64,000 nt of DNA, from assembly GCF_025833875.1 (NCBI RefSeq), contig NZ_JAOYOD010000001.1:3720001-3784000 (forward strand). The letters are read 5' to 3'. The translations under genes and the position numbers were made by a program. The notes under the pieces are model-generated. The model was not told where the DNA came from. It ran no database searches and was given only the letters and a program-made list of their open reading frames with translations. This stretch comes from Reichenbachiella ulvae. Its GTDB lineage: Bacteria > Bacteroidota > Bacteroidia > Cytophagales > Cyclobacteriaceae. Of this stretch, positions 8,601-17,014 are shown one piece after another; the first letter of the stretch is position 1; the number at the start of each line of letters is the position of its first letter.

Positions 8601-11066
8601 TTGAAGAAATCTTACTACCCATATTTCCTTAGTGCATCTCTGCTGCTGGTGATTGTAGGTGCATCTGTGATTGGATATTTTGCCTATCGCAACCTGAATC
8701 ATATTGTCAGTACGCTCGAAGAGGAAGTGAAACCCAACATGGATTTGATCCTTTTGGGAGAGCTATCTATCTCATTAGAAGAGATGGAAAACGCTATCGA
8801 AGGATTTGTTTTCGATCATGACTCCACATACATGGATGTCTTTGGCCAAAGCATGCGTCAAAGTATCAAAGGAGTAGATCAACTCAAAAAAAGAAGTTCA
8901 GACCCCCATCTGCTTAATCAACTAGATGAGCTTCAAAACTTGATCCTGGATAAAGCAACCTTACTGAAACAAGCGTCAGAGCTTAACCCTATTTCAATGA
9001 GTGAAGCGATGGAGGGGATCAAAAAAATCAGCAAAGAGCAGAAACCCAAGAGCACAGCAGAGAAAGCAAACATAAAACCATCAATATCTCAAGATACCTC
9101 AAATGAGAAAGCTGACGAAAACGAAAAAAAAGAAAGCTTTTGGTCCAGACTTTTGGGTAAAAAGAAGGAAGAAGAAAATGAAGAAATAACAGAAGCAACA
9201 ACAACTAATACTACCGAGGAAGCCAATTCTGATGAGGATGCTAGATTCTGGGAGGATATAAATAACCAGTTGGATTCCATAGCCAGAAACGCCGAAAAAG
9301 AGGCCTACAATCAGAAAATGAAAGAGTACACGCTCTATCAAGATCATCTGGAAGTCGACAAACAAATCACCGCTGCTATTAACGAAATTGAAAATTATCA
9401 AGTAGATCGTATCAAGCAAATGGCTAAATATGCGGAAGACAGAGCTCGATTTACCAATCGCTATATTTCGATCTTTAGCGTCATGGCGAGCATCATTCTT
9501 TTGATGTCACTAGTCGTCTTGTTCATCTATATGGTACGATCCAGAAAGTATCAGGAGGTATTGTCTCAAGCCAGGCAAAGCGCATTAAACACGGCCAAAG
9601 AAAAAGAACAATTTCTGGCGAATATGAGCCACGAAATCCGTACACCCATGAACGCTATAGCAGGCTTCTCTCAGGTTCTTTTGCAGGGTCAACTAACAGA
9701 CCAACAGCAAAACCAGGTGGGAATAATTAAAAAATCCTCTGACCACCTTCTTTACATTCTCAATGATATCTTAGACTTCACTAAAATCCAATCAGGAAAT
9801 TTCAAACTAGAAACTGAAGCCTTTGTCCCAGAAACAGTAATTCAGGAAACCTTAGACCTGCTACTACCCAAGGCCCACGAGAAAGGTCTATACCTGAAAG
9901 CCAATAATACAGACACCTCTAGCCCTGTGTCCGGCGACCCCTATCGATTGAAACAAATTTTACTCAATCTGGTATTCAACGCCATCAAATTCACAGAAAA
10001 AGGCGGAATCACAATTGACGCAAAGTGGATTCAAGAAAATAAGGTCTTGCAGTTTTCTGTGACTGACACAGGTATTGGTATCCCAAAAGAAAAACAAGCC
10101 AGCATTTTCAGTGAATTTGAGCAGGTAAGTGCCAGCGACCGAATGACTGGTACGGGTTTAGGCCTGGCCATTTCCAAAAAATTAATTGACCTTCAGAAAG
10201 GTCAAATTTCACTTACAAGTCGACCCGGGCATGGGACTTCCTTTTCTATCGCAATACCTTACCAAGAAGCTGAAACAGAAGGTTTACAGAAAAAAAATGA
10301 TACCCGGCAGCAATTCAACTTAGCAGGCCTTCACATTCTAATCGCCGATGACGAGTTGTTCAATAGAAAACTCTTGCAAACGATCCTTGATGGGCAAAAC
10401 ATCACATTTGAAGAGACCGTGGACGGCCAAACGACCTACGACTTACTCAATCAAAAACCTTTTGACCTAATCCTACTAGACTTTAGGATGCCAAAATTAA
10501 GCGGGCCCCAAATCTCCAAAAAAATCAAAAGTGAAGAGGGCTTAAATCAATCTACCCCTATCATCGGTTTGACCGCCACAGTATCAGATGAAGATATATT
10601 GGAAGCAAAGAATAGTGGAATTGATCACATATTAAGAAAACCATTTGATACACAAGACCTGATCCAACTGATCGCCAAGTGCACAAACAGAAAGGTTAAT
10701 ACAGATAAAAGCCCAGCTGATTCCATTCAGGACTTTTCCCTGGAAAATCTCAAAAAAATGGGAGATGACGATTTTGTTTTTGACATGGTCGAAACGTTTG
10801 TAGACAGCTCCAGGGACAACCTGGCAGCATGGAAAATAGCCGTAGAGGAGGAGAACTGGGAAAAAGCTGCGGATATTCTGCATAAAATTATTGCGCCCGC
10901 CAGACATTTCGGCGTACCTGAATTAGTCAAAAAACTAAAGAACTCCGAGATAGCTGCAAGAAAAGGGGAGGCCATACCAATCATGTTACAAGAAGACATC
11001 GAGAATCAGATTCGATCCCTAATTGATTCGCTTCAACTATATTTACGCGATTGCAAAACCATATGA
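8601..11066 (+). CDS. Hybrid sensor histidine kinase with receiver and Hpt domains
   Basis: An 821-aa membrane sensor. TM1 is at about 7-28, followed by a long periplasmic helical sensor with a very charged Lys/Glu-rich insert (about 145-200), and TM2 at about 289-313. The HisKA domain has 'FLANMSHEIRTPMNAI' (His near 343), the HATPase has 'NLVFNAIKF', 'DTGIGIP' and 'GTGLGLAISKKL', and a receiver follows with 'LILLDFRMP' (Asp near 627). A C-terminal Hpt domain has 'ILHKIIAPARHFG' (His near 759). The chain allows a His-Asp-His phosphorelay. Translation probably begins at TTG, since no ATG lies near. It overlaps the next gene by ATGA, so it likely feeds phosphate to that sigma-54 activator. Confidence 0.92.
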   Translation: MKKSYYPYFLSASLLLVIVGASVIGYFAYRNLNHIVSTLEEEVKPNMDLILLGELSISLEEMENAIEGFVFDHDSTYMDVFGQSMRQSIKGVDQLKKRSSDPHLLNQLDELQNLILDKATLLKQASELNPISMSEAMEGIKKISKEQKPKSTAEKANIKPSISQDTSNEKADENEKKESFWSRLLGKKKEEENEEITEATTTNTTEEANSDEDARFWEDINNQLDSIARNAEKEAYNQKMKEYTLYQDHLEVDKQITAAINEIENYQVDRIKQMAKYAEDRARFTNRYISIFSVMASIILLMSLVVLFIYMVRSRKYQEVLSQARQSALNTAKEKEQFLANMSHEIRTPMNAIAGFSQVLLQGQLTDQQQNQVGIIKKSSDHLLYILNDILDFTKIQSGNFKLETEAFVPETVIQETLDLLLPKAHEKGLYLKANNTDTSSPVSGDPYRLKQILLNLVFNAIKFTEKGGITIDAKWIQENKVLQFSVTDTGIGIPKEKQASIFSEFEQVSASDRMTGTGLGLAISKKLIDLQKGQISLTSRPGHGTSFSIAIPYQEAETEGLQKKNDTRQQFNLAGLHILIADDELFNRKLLQTILDGQNITFEETVDGQTTYDLLNQKPFDLILLDFRMPKLSGPQISKKIKSEEGLNQSTPIIGLTATVSDEDILEAKNSGIDHILRKPFDTQDLIQLIAKCTNRKVNTDKSPADSIQDFSLENLKKMGDDDFVFDMVETFVDSSRDNLAAWKIAVEEENWEKAADILHKIIAPARHFGVPELVKKLKNSEIAARKGEAIPIMLQEDIENQIRSLIDSLQLYLRDCKTI

Positions 11067-12415
11067 CAGATCGGGAAATGAAGGTATTCGTAGTAGAGGA
11101 TGACCCCTGGTACAGTAAGTTATTGACGCACACGCTACAACTGAATCAAAATTTTGAAGTGACAACCTTTGGAGACGGAAAATCTCTATTGGAACACTTG
11201 AAAGAAGGTCCTGATTTAGTCACACTAGATTTTCGCCTTCCGGACTATACAGGTGCCGAAATCTTTGAAAAAATTAAATCTTTCAATTCCAATATTGAAG
11301 TTGTCATAATATCCGAGCAACAGGATATCGACACAGCCATCAACTTCCTGAAGAAGGGAGCCTTTGACTATTTGACCAAAAGTGAGGACATCCGAGATCG
11401 ATTGATTCATGTGATCAACCAGTTGCAAAAAAATAAAGATCTGGTTCAAAAGGTAGAAACCCTGCAACAAGAGGTGGCGACCAAATACGATTTTCAATCC
11501 AGCATCATCGGCCATAGCCCCGAAATGAAAAAGGTGTTTCGATTGATTGAAAAAGCTCTCCCTACTAATCTGACAGTTACCATCTCTGGTGAAACCGGAA
11601 CAGGAAAGGAAGTAGTGGCTAAAACCATCCACTATAGTAGTGCTCGAGCCAAAGAACCTTTCGTCCCTGTCAACATGGGTGCCATCCCAAAGGATCTTGC
11701 TGAAAGTGAATTGTTCGGGCATGAAAAAGGAGCCTTTACGGGCGCAGCAGAACGGCGCATTGGCAAATTTGAACAAGCCAAAAATGGAACCCTGTTTCTA
11801 GACGAGATTGGCGAAATGGATATTTCGCTACAAGCCAAATTGCTAAGAGCCCTGCAGGAAAAAGAAATCACAAGACTAGGAGGTAACGAAACGATCAAGG
11901 TAAATAGCAGAGTAATAGTCGCCACCCACAGAAACCTTCAGGAAGAAATTAAAAAAGGGAATTTCAGAGAAGATCTCTACTACCGTTTATTTGGATTGCC
12001 TATATCTCTGCCTCCACTAAGAGAACGAGATAAAGATGTCATCATTTTAGCTAAGCACTTTGCCTCTAGTTTTGCCAAAGAGAACCAACAACCAGAAAAG
12101 TCACTAAGCAAAGCAGCCCAACAAAAATTACTCAGCTATAGTTATCCAGGTAATATTCGCGAATTAAAATCAGTGATAGAGCTCGCCATGGTGCTATCCG
12201 ATCAGGACGAAATATTACCTGAGGATATCACATTTGCGCAGAAAGATGTACTCCCAGATGTACTGTCCGAAGAAATGACCATGAAAGAGTACCAGCTAAA
12301 AATCATCAAGCTATACCTCAAAAGACACGACGACAATATCAAAGTAGTTGCAGATAAGCTAGACATTGGTCAATCTACGATATATCGCCTCCTGAAAGAA
12401 AATCCCGTCTTATAA
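11063..12415 (+). CDS. Sigma-54-dependent response regulator (NtrC family)
   Basis: A 450-aa NtrC-type activator. The receiver domain (about 1-118) has 'VVEDDPW' and phospho-acceptor Asp in 'LVTLDFRLPDY'. The AAA+ domain has Walker A GETGTGKE, the sigma-54 contact loop GAFTGA and Walker B LFLDEIGEM. The C-terminal Fis-type helix-turn-helix reads 'VVADKLDIGQSTIYRLLKE'. The ATG at 11063 overlaps the kinase stop as ATGA, which fixes the start and indicates translational coupling; a TTG 12 nt upstream is the longer alternative. The likely cognate kinase is the gene before it. A perfect palindrome and a sigma-54-like promoter directly downstream suggest that it controls the next two genes. Confidence 0.95.
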   Translation: MTDREMKVFVVEDDPWYSKLLTHTLQLNQNFEVTTFGDGKSLLEHLKEGPDLVTLDFRLPDYTGAEIFEKIKSFNSNIEVVIISEQQDIDTAINFLKKGAFDYLTKSEDIRDRLIHVINQLQKNKDLVQKVETLQQEVATKYDFQSSIIGHSPEMKKVFRLIEKALPTNLTVTISGETGTGKEVVAKTIHYSSARAKEPFVPVNMGAIPKDLAESELFGHEKGAFTGAAERRIGKFEQAKNGTLFLDEIGEMDISLQAKLLRALQEKEITRLGGNETIKVNSRVIVATHRNLQEEIKKGNFREDLYYRLFGLPISLPPLRERDKDVIILAKHFASSFAKENQQPEKSLSKAAQQKLLSYSYPGNIRELKSVIELAMVLSDQDEILPEDITFAQKDVLPDVLSEEMTMKEYQLKIIKLYLKRHDDNIKVVADKLDIGQSTIYRLLKENPVL

Positions 12416-12423
12416 AGAGAGTC

Positions 12424-12444
12424 GTTTTCTCATTTTGAGAAAAC
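12424..12444. promoter_or_regulatory. 21-bp palindrome, candidate enhancer site for the adjacent sigma-54 activator
   Basis: GTTTTCTCA-TTT-TGAGAAAAC is a perfect 9-bp inverted repeat 8 nt after the regulator stop and about 50 nt upstream of a sigma-54-like promoter. No T-run follows it, so it is not a good intrinsic terminator. Spacing and symmetry fit an upstream activator site; this is inference. Confidence 0.5.
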
Positions 12445-12495
12445 ACTCCACTCCCTATACATACTTAACTATCTGTATAAGTGCTATTTACATTT

Positions 12496-12511
12496 TTGGC
12501 ACAGTAGTAGT
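12496..12511 (+). promoter_or_regulatory. Sigma-54-like promoter
   Basis: TTGGCAC is a perfect -24 box. Ten bases after its GG the -12 position reads GT instead of the invariant GC, so this is a near match. A start near 12523 would give a leader of about 20 nt for the 47-aa ORF at 12544. Confidence 0.4.
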
Positions 12512-12543
12512 CTTATGTCCATCGAACAATAACACCAGTCAAC

Positions 12544-12687
12544 ATGGAAAATACTTTTATTGAAATGATGGGGATATTCTACATATGGATGGGAGCTTTT
12601 GTTGTCTTACGTGCCTACGTAAAAATCAAAAAATCTCAAGATGAGAATCCCTTTATGATTTTTAATCAGGGACACAAAAACAAATAA
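12544..12687 (+). CDS. Small single-span membrane protein (47 aa)
   Basis: ATG ORF of 47 codons beginning MENTFIEMMGIFYIWMG. The first half is a hydrophobic helix (about residues 5-25), followed by a basic stretch (RAYVKIKKS) and a polar tail, which predicts one membrane span with the charged tail in the cytoplasm. It ends 12 nt before the next ATG and would be co-transcribed with it. I recognise no family. Its placement behind a candidate sigma-54 promoter and directly after the activator gene supports it being real, and it may be a target or modulator of that system. Confidence 0.6.
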   Translation: MENTFIEMMGIFYIWMGAFVVLRAYVKIKKSQDENPFMIFNQGHKNK

Positions 12688-12699
12688 GAAAGGTATATC

Positions 12700-13602
12700 A
12701 TGAATGATAAATCATTAAAAATAACATTAATCGTAGCAGCCTTGGTAGTGACTGGCGGACTTTGCGCTCTTTTCTATACCATGGAGGAAGAAAAGACCCA
12801 ATTGTCTGAGCAATCTTTTCAATTGGAAAAAGAATTAGCTGCACGTGATTCGGCCTACAATCAAATCATCTCTATCATGTATTCTGTTGAATCTAAAATA
12901 GAGCAGATCAAAGATAGAGAGCACCTGATATCTGACCTATCGGTAGGTGAAGTGAATCAGATGGATAAAATGCAACTATCAAAAGATCTTAACATGATCG
13001 ATAGTTTGATCCTGGAAACTAATGACAAAGTAGCCAATCTGTCGAGCAGATTAGATCAAGCCTCTTTCAATCTCAAATCTTTCAAGAACAAGGTGAAAGA
13101 CTTAACAAAAGAGCTTGAAGAAAGAAAATTATCGATGATCGCACTTAAGGAGGATCTCAATGCTAAAGATGTTCAAATCGTTGAATTGACTACAAATGTG
13201 AATTCTTTGAACGAAAAGGTAGAATCTCAAAATTCAACCATAGACATTCAAAGAAAGAAAATAGATCTGCAGGAGGAGCAGATGCACAAGGCTTACATGG
13301 CCATTGGCACTGAAAAAATCCTCCAGGAAGAAGGACTGGTAGTAAGAGAAGGTGGATTTCTGGGAATCGGGAAGATCACGGATATCAACAACCAGATGCC
13401 ACAGGAAAAATTCGATGAAATTGACATTAGGACTACAACCAGTCTAGAGGTTGATTCCAAAAAAGTCAGTCTAATTACAGAGCACCCTCCTCACTCATAT
13501 GAACTAGTGAAGGACGGGGACAAAATCAAATCAATTAAAATCACCAATCCAGAAGAGTTCTGGAAGATTTCAAAATATCTCGTAGTAGCTGTCAATAGCT
13601 AA
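12700..13602 (+). CDS. Membrane-anchored coiled-coil protein
   Basis: A 300-aa protein with an N-terminal hydrophobic helix (about 8-27) that is either an uncleaved anchor or a signal, then a long coiled coil (about 30-205) rich in Glu, Lys, Leu and Asn, and a C-terminal globular part of about 90 residues containing 'REGGFLGIGKITDINNQ' and several beta-strands. I do not know a function. It ends at a strong terminator. With the 47-aa peptide it forms a short operon behind the sigma-54 activator, so an envelope-stress or surface-structure role is possible but only inferred. Similar coiled-coil proteins in Bacteroidota are sometimes labelled as adhesins, which I cannot confirm. Confidence 0.75.
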   Translation: MNDKSLKITLIVAALVVTGGLCALFYTMEEEKTQLSEQSFQLEKELAARDSAYNQIISIMYSVESKIEQIKDREHLISDLSVGEVNQMDKMQLSKDLNMIDSLILETNDKVANLSSRLDQASFNLKSFKNKVKDLTKELEERKLSMIALKEDLNAKDVQIVELTTNVNSLNEKVESQNSTIDIQRKKIDLQEEQMHKAYMAIGTEKILQEEGLVVREGGFLGIGKITDINNQMPQEKFDEIDIRTTTSLEVDSKKVSLITEHPPHSYELVKDGDKIKSIKITNPEEFWKISKYLVVAVNS

Positions 13603-13612
13603 ACCTGCTGAA

Positions 13613-13656
13613 TGGAACCTTTCCGGGCCTTGCCTCCCGGAGGGTTCCAATTTTTT
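13613..13656 (+). terminator. Intrinsic terminator
   Basis: Long GC-rich stem: TGGAACC with CCGGG pairs CCCGG and GGTTCCA, followed by a T6 run. It lies 10 nt after the coiled-coil gene. Confidence 0.92.
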
Positions 13657-13840
13657 CCATCCTGACCTACTTCCTCCCCTAAACAAAGAAACCGATTCGC
13701 TAGAGAATCGGAGTTTTAGGTCAGATACAAGATCTCAAAATCAGCTATGGGATTTGTCTGCACCAGTGACCTTTTGGTCCAACCTGTGCAGCGGGGTGTA
13801 TGAAACCTCCAAAAAAAGGTCAGCGATCGCTGACCTTTTT
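13657..13840 (+). ncRNA. Candidate structured RNA with its own terminator
   Basis: A gene-free stretch between two terminators. It contains CTGACCTA (13662) pairing TAGGTCAG (13717) around an inner 7-bp hairpin CCGATTC/GAATCGG (13692-13711), then CTGCAC/GTGCAG (13758-13791) around GACC-TTTT-GGTC. It ends in a palindromic terminator whose arm again carries AGGTCAGC, offering an alternative pairing partner for CTGACCTA. No ORF and no clear promoter are seen. It may be a small RNA or simply trailing structure. Confidence 0.35.
13813..13840. terminator. Perfect 28-bp palindromic bidirectional terminator
   Basis: AAAAAGGTCAGCGA mirrored exactly to its complement, with A-run and T-run ends, between the plus-strand coiled-coil locus and the 3' end of the minus-strand floA gene. 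Confidence 0.9.
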
Positions 13841-13868
13841 GTATTTCTATCGATATTAAAAAGGGAGA

Positions 13869-14864
13869 TTATTTATCCCCGCTCTTCTTTTTTCCGCCAG
13901 AAGATTTAGGCTTGGAAATGGACTCTCTCATCTCAGTATCCGCCTTGATGTTATCCATTTTATAATAATCCATGATTCCTAAATTACCCTGTCTGAAGGC
14001 TTCTGCCATTGCTTTTGGTATTTCTGCTTCTGCTTCGATTACTTTAGCTCTGGCTTCTTGTGCTTTTGCTTTCATTTCTTGCTCTACAGCTACCGCCATA
14101 GCTCTTCTTTCCTCCGCTTTAGCTTCAGCCACCTTCAAGTCAGCTGCTGCCTGATCAGTTTGAAGATCTGCTCCGATGTTTTTCCCAACATCCACATCTG
14201 CAATGTCAATGGAAAGGATCTCGAAAGCAGTACCTGCGTCCAAACCTCTTGAAAGCACCAGTTTTGAAATCTTATCCGGATTCTCCAGTACTTCCTTGTG
14301 GGTCTTGGCAGAACCAATTGAAGTTACGATGCCTTCACCTACTCTAGCCAGGATCGTGTCTTCACCAGCACCCCCTACCAATTGTTGGATGTTAGCTCTA
14401 ACGGTAACTCTCGCCACCGCGATCAACTGAATCCCATCGGCAGCCACTGCGGCTACTCTAGGAGTGGTAATCACTTTAGGGTTTACTGAAATCTGTACCG
14501 CCTCGAATACATCTCTACCTGCCAAATCAATGGCAGTTGCCTGCTGAAAGCCAAGCAAAATATTTGCTTTATCGGCAGAGATCAAAGCCTTGATCACTGA
14601 TGGAACATGGCCCCCAGCCAAATAATGTGTTTCTAATTCCGAAGTGGTCAATTTCAAGCCAGCTTTAGTCGCTGTGATCAATGAGTTCACGATCAAACTA
14701 GGAGGAACTTTTCGAATTCTCATCCCAATCAACTCTCCAATGGTCACGCGAACCTTATTGAAAAGCGCATTGATCCATAGACCGACTGGCACAAAATAAA
14801 AGAAAAGGAAAAAACCAACGATGCAAGCAATTGCGATGGCTATTGTCATAATATTCGTAGACAT
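13869..14864 (-). CDS. floA: Flotillin-like protein FloA
   Basis: A 331-aa SPFH-type membrane scaffold protein of functional membrane microdomains. It has an N-terminal hydrophobic hairpin (about 5-30, [21 protein letters not shown]), the flotillin/FloA core with '[21 protein letters not shown]', repeated Ala-rich segments in '[21 protein letters not shown]', and a coiled Ala/Glu-rich tail ('[20 protein letters not shown]') ending in a Lys/Ser-rich terminus. It is full length for FloA (about 330 aa). It sits 2 nt behind an nfeD gene, the standard operon for this pair. ATG start. Confidence 0.95.
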   Translation of the reverse strand: MSTNIMTIAIAIACIVGFFLFFYFVPVGLWINALFNKVRVTIGELIGMRIRKVPPSLIVNSLITATKAGLKLTTSELETHYLAGGHVPSVIKALISADKANILLGFQQATAIDLAGRDVFEAVQISVNPKVITTPRVAAVAADGIQLIAVARVTVRANIQQLVGGAGEDTILARVGEGIVTSIGSAKTHKEVLENPDKISKLVLSRGLDAGTAFEILSIDIADVDVGKNIGADLQTDQAAADLKVAEAKAEERRAMAVAVEQEMKAKAQEARAKVIEAEAEIPKAMAEAFRQGNLGIMDYYKMDNIKADTEMRESISKPKSSGGKKKSGDK

Positions 14865-14866
14865 GA

Positions 14867-15340
14867 TTAGTTTATTATGGGTTTCACATAGACTCTGGTT
14901 GAGTCCACTTTTATAATTTCTACTTGTGTGGAGGCATCTACATAGTCGCCTAGTGTAGTTACTTCATATTCTTTGTTATCAAATTCTGCTTTGCCGACAG
15001 GTCTCAGGGTTGATTTGGCCACTCCAGTCATCCCCACAGTCAATTGACTGGTCAAACCTTCATTGACTTTTCCTTCCATGGTTTGCTTCAGAGCAAAACG
15101 CTCCCAGTGACCTGCTTTGAAACTGTACACGACCAACCCTACTCCCGTGATGAGCGACACAGCCAATACGGTATGCCCAGTCCCACTTCCATACAGCTCA
15201 TAGCTATGATAGATCCCATAGCCACTCAACAGAAAGCCACCAATTCCTACAATAGTAGTACCCGGAACAAAAATAATTTCGATGATGATGAGGCCGATAC
15301 CTCCGAGGATAAGGGATATGATTATAATCCAGTCAGTCAA
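14867..15340 (-). CDS. NfeD family protein
   Basis: A 157-aa membrane partner of flotillin-like proteins. Three to four membrane helices span about 3-75, followed by the NfeD OB-fold domain at about 95-155 ('[23 protein letters not shown]' region with the conserved LRP-G-A motif and '[24 protein letters not shown]'). It lacks the N-terminal ClpP-like protease domain of long NfeD proteins. The start appears to be TTG, because no in-frame ATG precedes the first helix. floA follows by 2 nt. An 11-bp inverted repeat lies just upstream. Confidence 0.88.
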   Translation of the reverse strand: MTDWIIIISLILGGIGLIIIEIIFVPGTTIVGIGGFLLSGYGIYHSYELYGSGTGHTVLAVSLITGVGLVVYSFKAGHWERFALKQTMEGKVNEGLTSQLTVGMTGVAKSTLRPVGKAEFDNKEYEVTTLGDYVDASTQVEIIKVDSTRVYVKPIIN

Positions 15341-15354
15341 TGTGGTGGTTTTAG

Positions 15355-15403
15355 TTGTGAGCCTAAGATACAGCCAATTAAGGTTGATTACCTAGGCTCA
15401 CAA
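15355..15403. repeat. 11-bp inverted repeat between proS and nfeD
   Basis: TTGTGAGCCTA (15355-15365) and TAGGCTCACAA (15393-15403) are exact complements 27 nt apart. They lie between the proS stop and the nfeD start (both minus strand). It has no T-run on the minus strand, so it may be a weak terminator, an mRNA-stabilising hairpin or an operator for nfeD-floA. Confidence 0.5.
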
Positions 15404-15415
15404 AGGAATTTTATA

Positions 15416-16900
15416 TCAATAGGCCTTCGCAAATACTACGCGACCCTTAGAAGGCTTTCCAGAATAAATACATTTTCCTTCTTCGGCTTGCTGATCCAAA
15501 GGAATGCAACGAATGGTTGCCTTGGTTTCTCCTTTGATCTTTTCTTCAGTTTCAGTAGTGCCATCCCAGTGGGCATAGACAAAACCGCCTTCTTCGCTCT
15601 CGATAATCTTCTTAAACTCTTCGTAAGTATCGACTTGGAACGAACGCTCTTCTCTGAACTTGTGAGCCTTTTGATAGATGGTTTCTTGTATGTTGTCCAA
15701 TAGATCTAAAATATGAGAAGCCAAACTATCGTCCAGATTCATCACCATTTTCTCAAGCAAGTCTCTCCTAGCAACTTCTACCGTACCATTTTCAAGATCT
15801 TTAGGCCCAATGGCAATTCTAACCGGTGTGCCTTTCAATTCATATTCGGCAAATTTCCAACCTGGCTTGTGAGTATCTCTATCATCATACTTGGAGCTAA
15901 TGCCAAGCTTTTTCAAATCCTTTCTGATTTTCTCCGCCACTTCACTGATCTGCGCCAACTGCTCTTCATTTCTGAAGATTGGAACGATCACTACCTGGAA
16001 AGGAGCCAGTTTAGGAGGCAAAACCAAACCATTGTCATCAGAGTGCGCCATGATCAATGCCCCCATCAATCGGGTACTTACGCCCCAGGAGGTTCCCCAA
16101 ACGTATTCCATCGCACCGCCTTCTTTATTGGCAAACTTCACATCAAAAGCCTTGGCAAAATTCTGCCCAAGGAAGTGAGAAGTTCCTGCCTGAAGTGCTT
16201 TCCCATCTTGCATCAAAGCTTCGATACAATAAGTATCCTCTGCGCCTGCGAATCGCTCGCTTTCCGTCTTTACTCCTTTCAATACAGGCACAGCCATGTA
16301 TGTCTCCGCAAATTCGGCATAAACGTTCATCATCTGAACGGTCTCATCTATCGCTTCCTGCTTGGTTGCATGTGCAGTATGTCCTTCTTGCCATAGAAAC
16401 TCAGCCGTTCTCAAAAACAGTCGAGTTCTCATCTCCCAGCGAACCACGTTGGCCCATTGGTTCACGAGTATTGGAAGATCTCTATAAGATTGAATCCAGT
16501 TTTTATAGGAGTTCCAGATCACGGTTTCTGAAGTAGGACGAACAATAAGTTCTTCTTCCAACTTAGCATCAGGATCTACCACTACTCCATTTCCATTCTC
16601 ATCATTTTTCAACCTGTAGTGTGTCACCACTGCACACTCTTTTGCAAATCCCTCTACGTGATCGGCTTCTTTACTCAAGTATGATTTGGGGATGAAAAGT
16701 GGAAAATAAGCATTGCTATGGCCCGTCTCCTTGAACATCTCGTCTAGAGTTGCCTGCATTTTTTCCCAGATGGCATAGCCATAGGGCTTGATCACCATAC
16801 AGCCCCTCACAGCTGAGTTTTCAGCTAAATCTGCTCTTTTCACTAATTCATTGTACCATAGCGAATAGTCTTCGCTTCTCTTTGGTAATCCTTTACTCAT
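15416..16900 (-). CDS. proS: Prolyl-tRNA synthetase, eukaryotic/archaeal type
   Basis: Charges tRNA-Pro with proline. At 494 aa without the large editing insertion it is the ProS type 3 form. Class II motifs are visible: '[17 protein letters not shown]' early, motif 2 '[22 protein letters not shown]' region with its conserved Arg residues, and '[18 protein letters not shown]' for motif 3. The anticodon-binding domain follows ('[12 protein letters not shown]') and a C-terminal zinc-like domain ends the protein. I choose the ATG at 16900 ([18 protein letters not shown]) over a TTG 13 codons upstream. The minus-strand TATATTTG about 54-61 nt upstream supports this. Confidence 0.96.
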   Translation of the reverse strand: MSKGLPKRSEDYSLWYNELVKRADLAENSAVRGCMVIKPYGYAIWEKMQATLDEMFKETGHSNAYFPLFIPKSYLSKEADHVEGFAKECAVVTHYRLKNDENGNGVVVDPDAKLEEELIVRPTSETVIWNSYKNWIQSYRDLPILVNQWANVVRWEMRTRLFLRTAEFLWQEGHTAHATKQEAIDETVQMMNVYAEFAETYMAVPVLKGVKTESERFAGAEDTYCIEALMQDGKALQAGTSHFLGQNFAKAFDVKFANKEGGAMEYVWGTSWGVSTRLMGALIMAHSDDNGLVLPPKLAPFQVVIVPIFRNEEQLAQISEVAEKIRKDLKKLGISSKYDDRDTHKPGWKFAEYELKGTPVRIAIGPKDLENGTVEVARRDLLEKMVMNLDDSLASHILDLLDNIQETIYQKAHKFREERSFQVDTYEEFKKIIESEEGGFVYAHWDGTTETEEKIKGETKATIRCIPLDQQAEEGKCIYSGKPSKGRVVFAKAY

Positions 16901-16953
16901 CTTGATTATTTCTTTGGTATGAAAATTGCTAAATTCCAAGTAGAATTATGCGG

Positions 16954-16961
16954 CAAATATA
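16954..16961 (-). promoter_or_regulatory. -7 element for proS
   Basis: TATATTTG on the minus strand fits TAnnTTTG, about 55 nt before the proS ATG, in the divergent gap shared with the Ser/Arg-rich gene. Confidence 0.45.
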
Positions 16962-17003
16962 ATTTCTTTGACGTATAATGTAATGAGAAGTCTCACATTT
17001 AGC

Positions 17004-17010
17004 AGGAGGT
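17004..17010 (+). promoter_or_regulatory. Strong Shine-Dalgarno sequence
   Basis: AGGAGGT ends 4 nt before the ATG at 17015. Such a near-perfect anti-SD match is unusual here; most genes in the window show none, as expected for Bacteroidota. Confidence 0.7.
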
Positions 17011-17014
17011 CACT

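Noticed and set aside
9089..9419. Antisense ORFs inside the charged linker of the hybrid kinase
   Set aside because: Poly-Lys/Glu codons read backwards give Phe/Ser-rich strings; no evidence of translation.
11225..11776. 183-aa antisense ORF inside the sigma-54 regulator
   Set aside because: The plus-strand protein is an unambiguous NtrC-type regulator across the same bases; the antisense reading has no family features.
12424..12444. Palindrome read as the terminator of the kinase/regulator operon
   Set aside because: No T-run follows either arm and the stem is AT-rich with a 3-nt loop; an operator or enhancer site is more likely.
15713..16396. 227-aa plus-strand ORF inside proS
   Set aside because: Shadow of the conserved proS sequence; no domain or start context.
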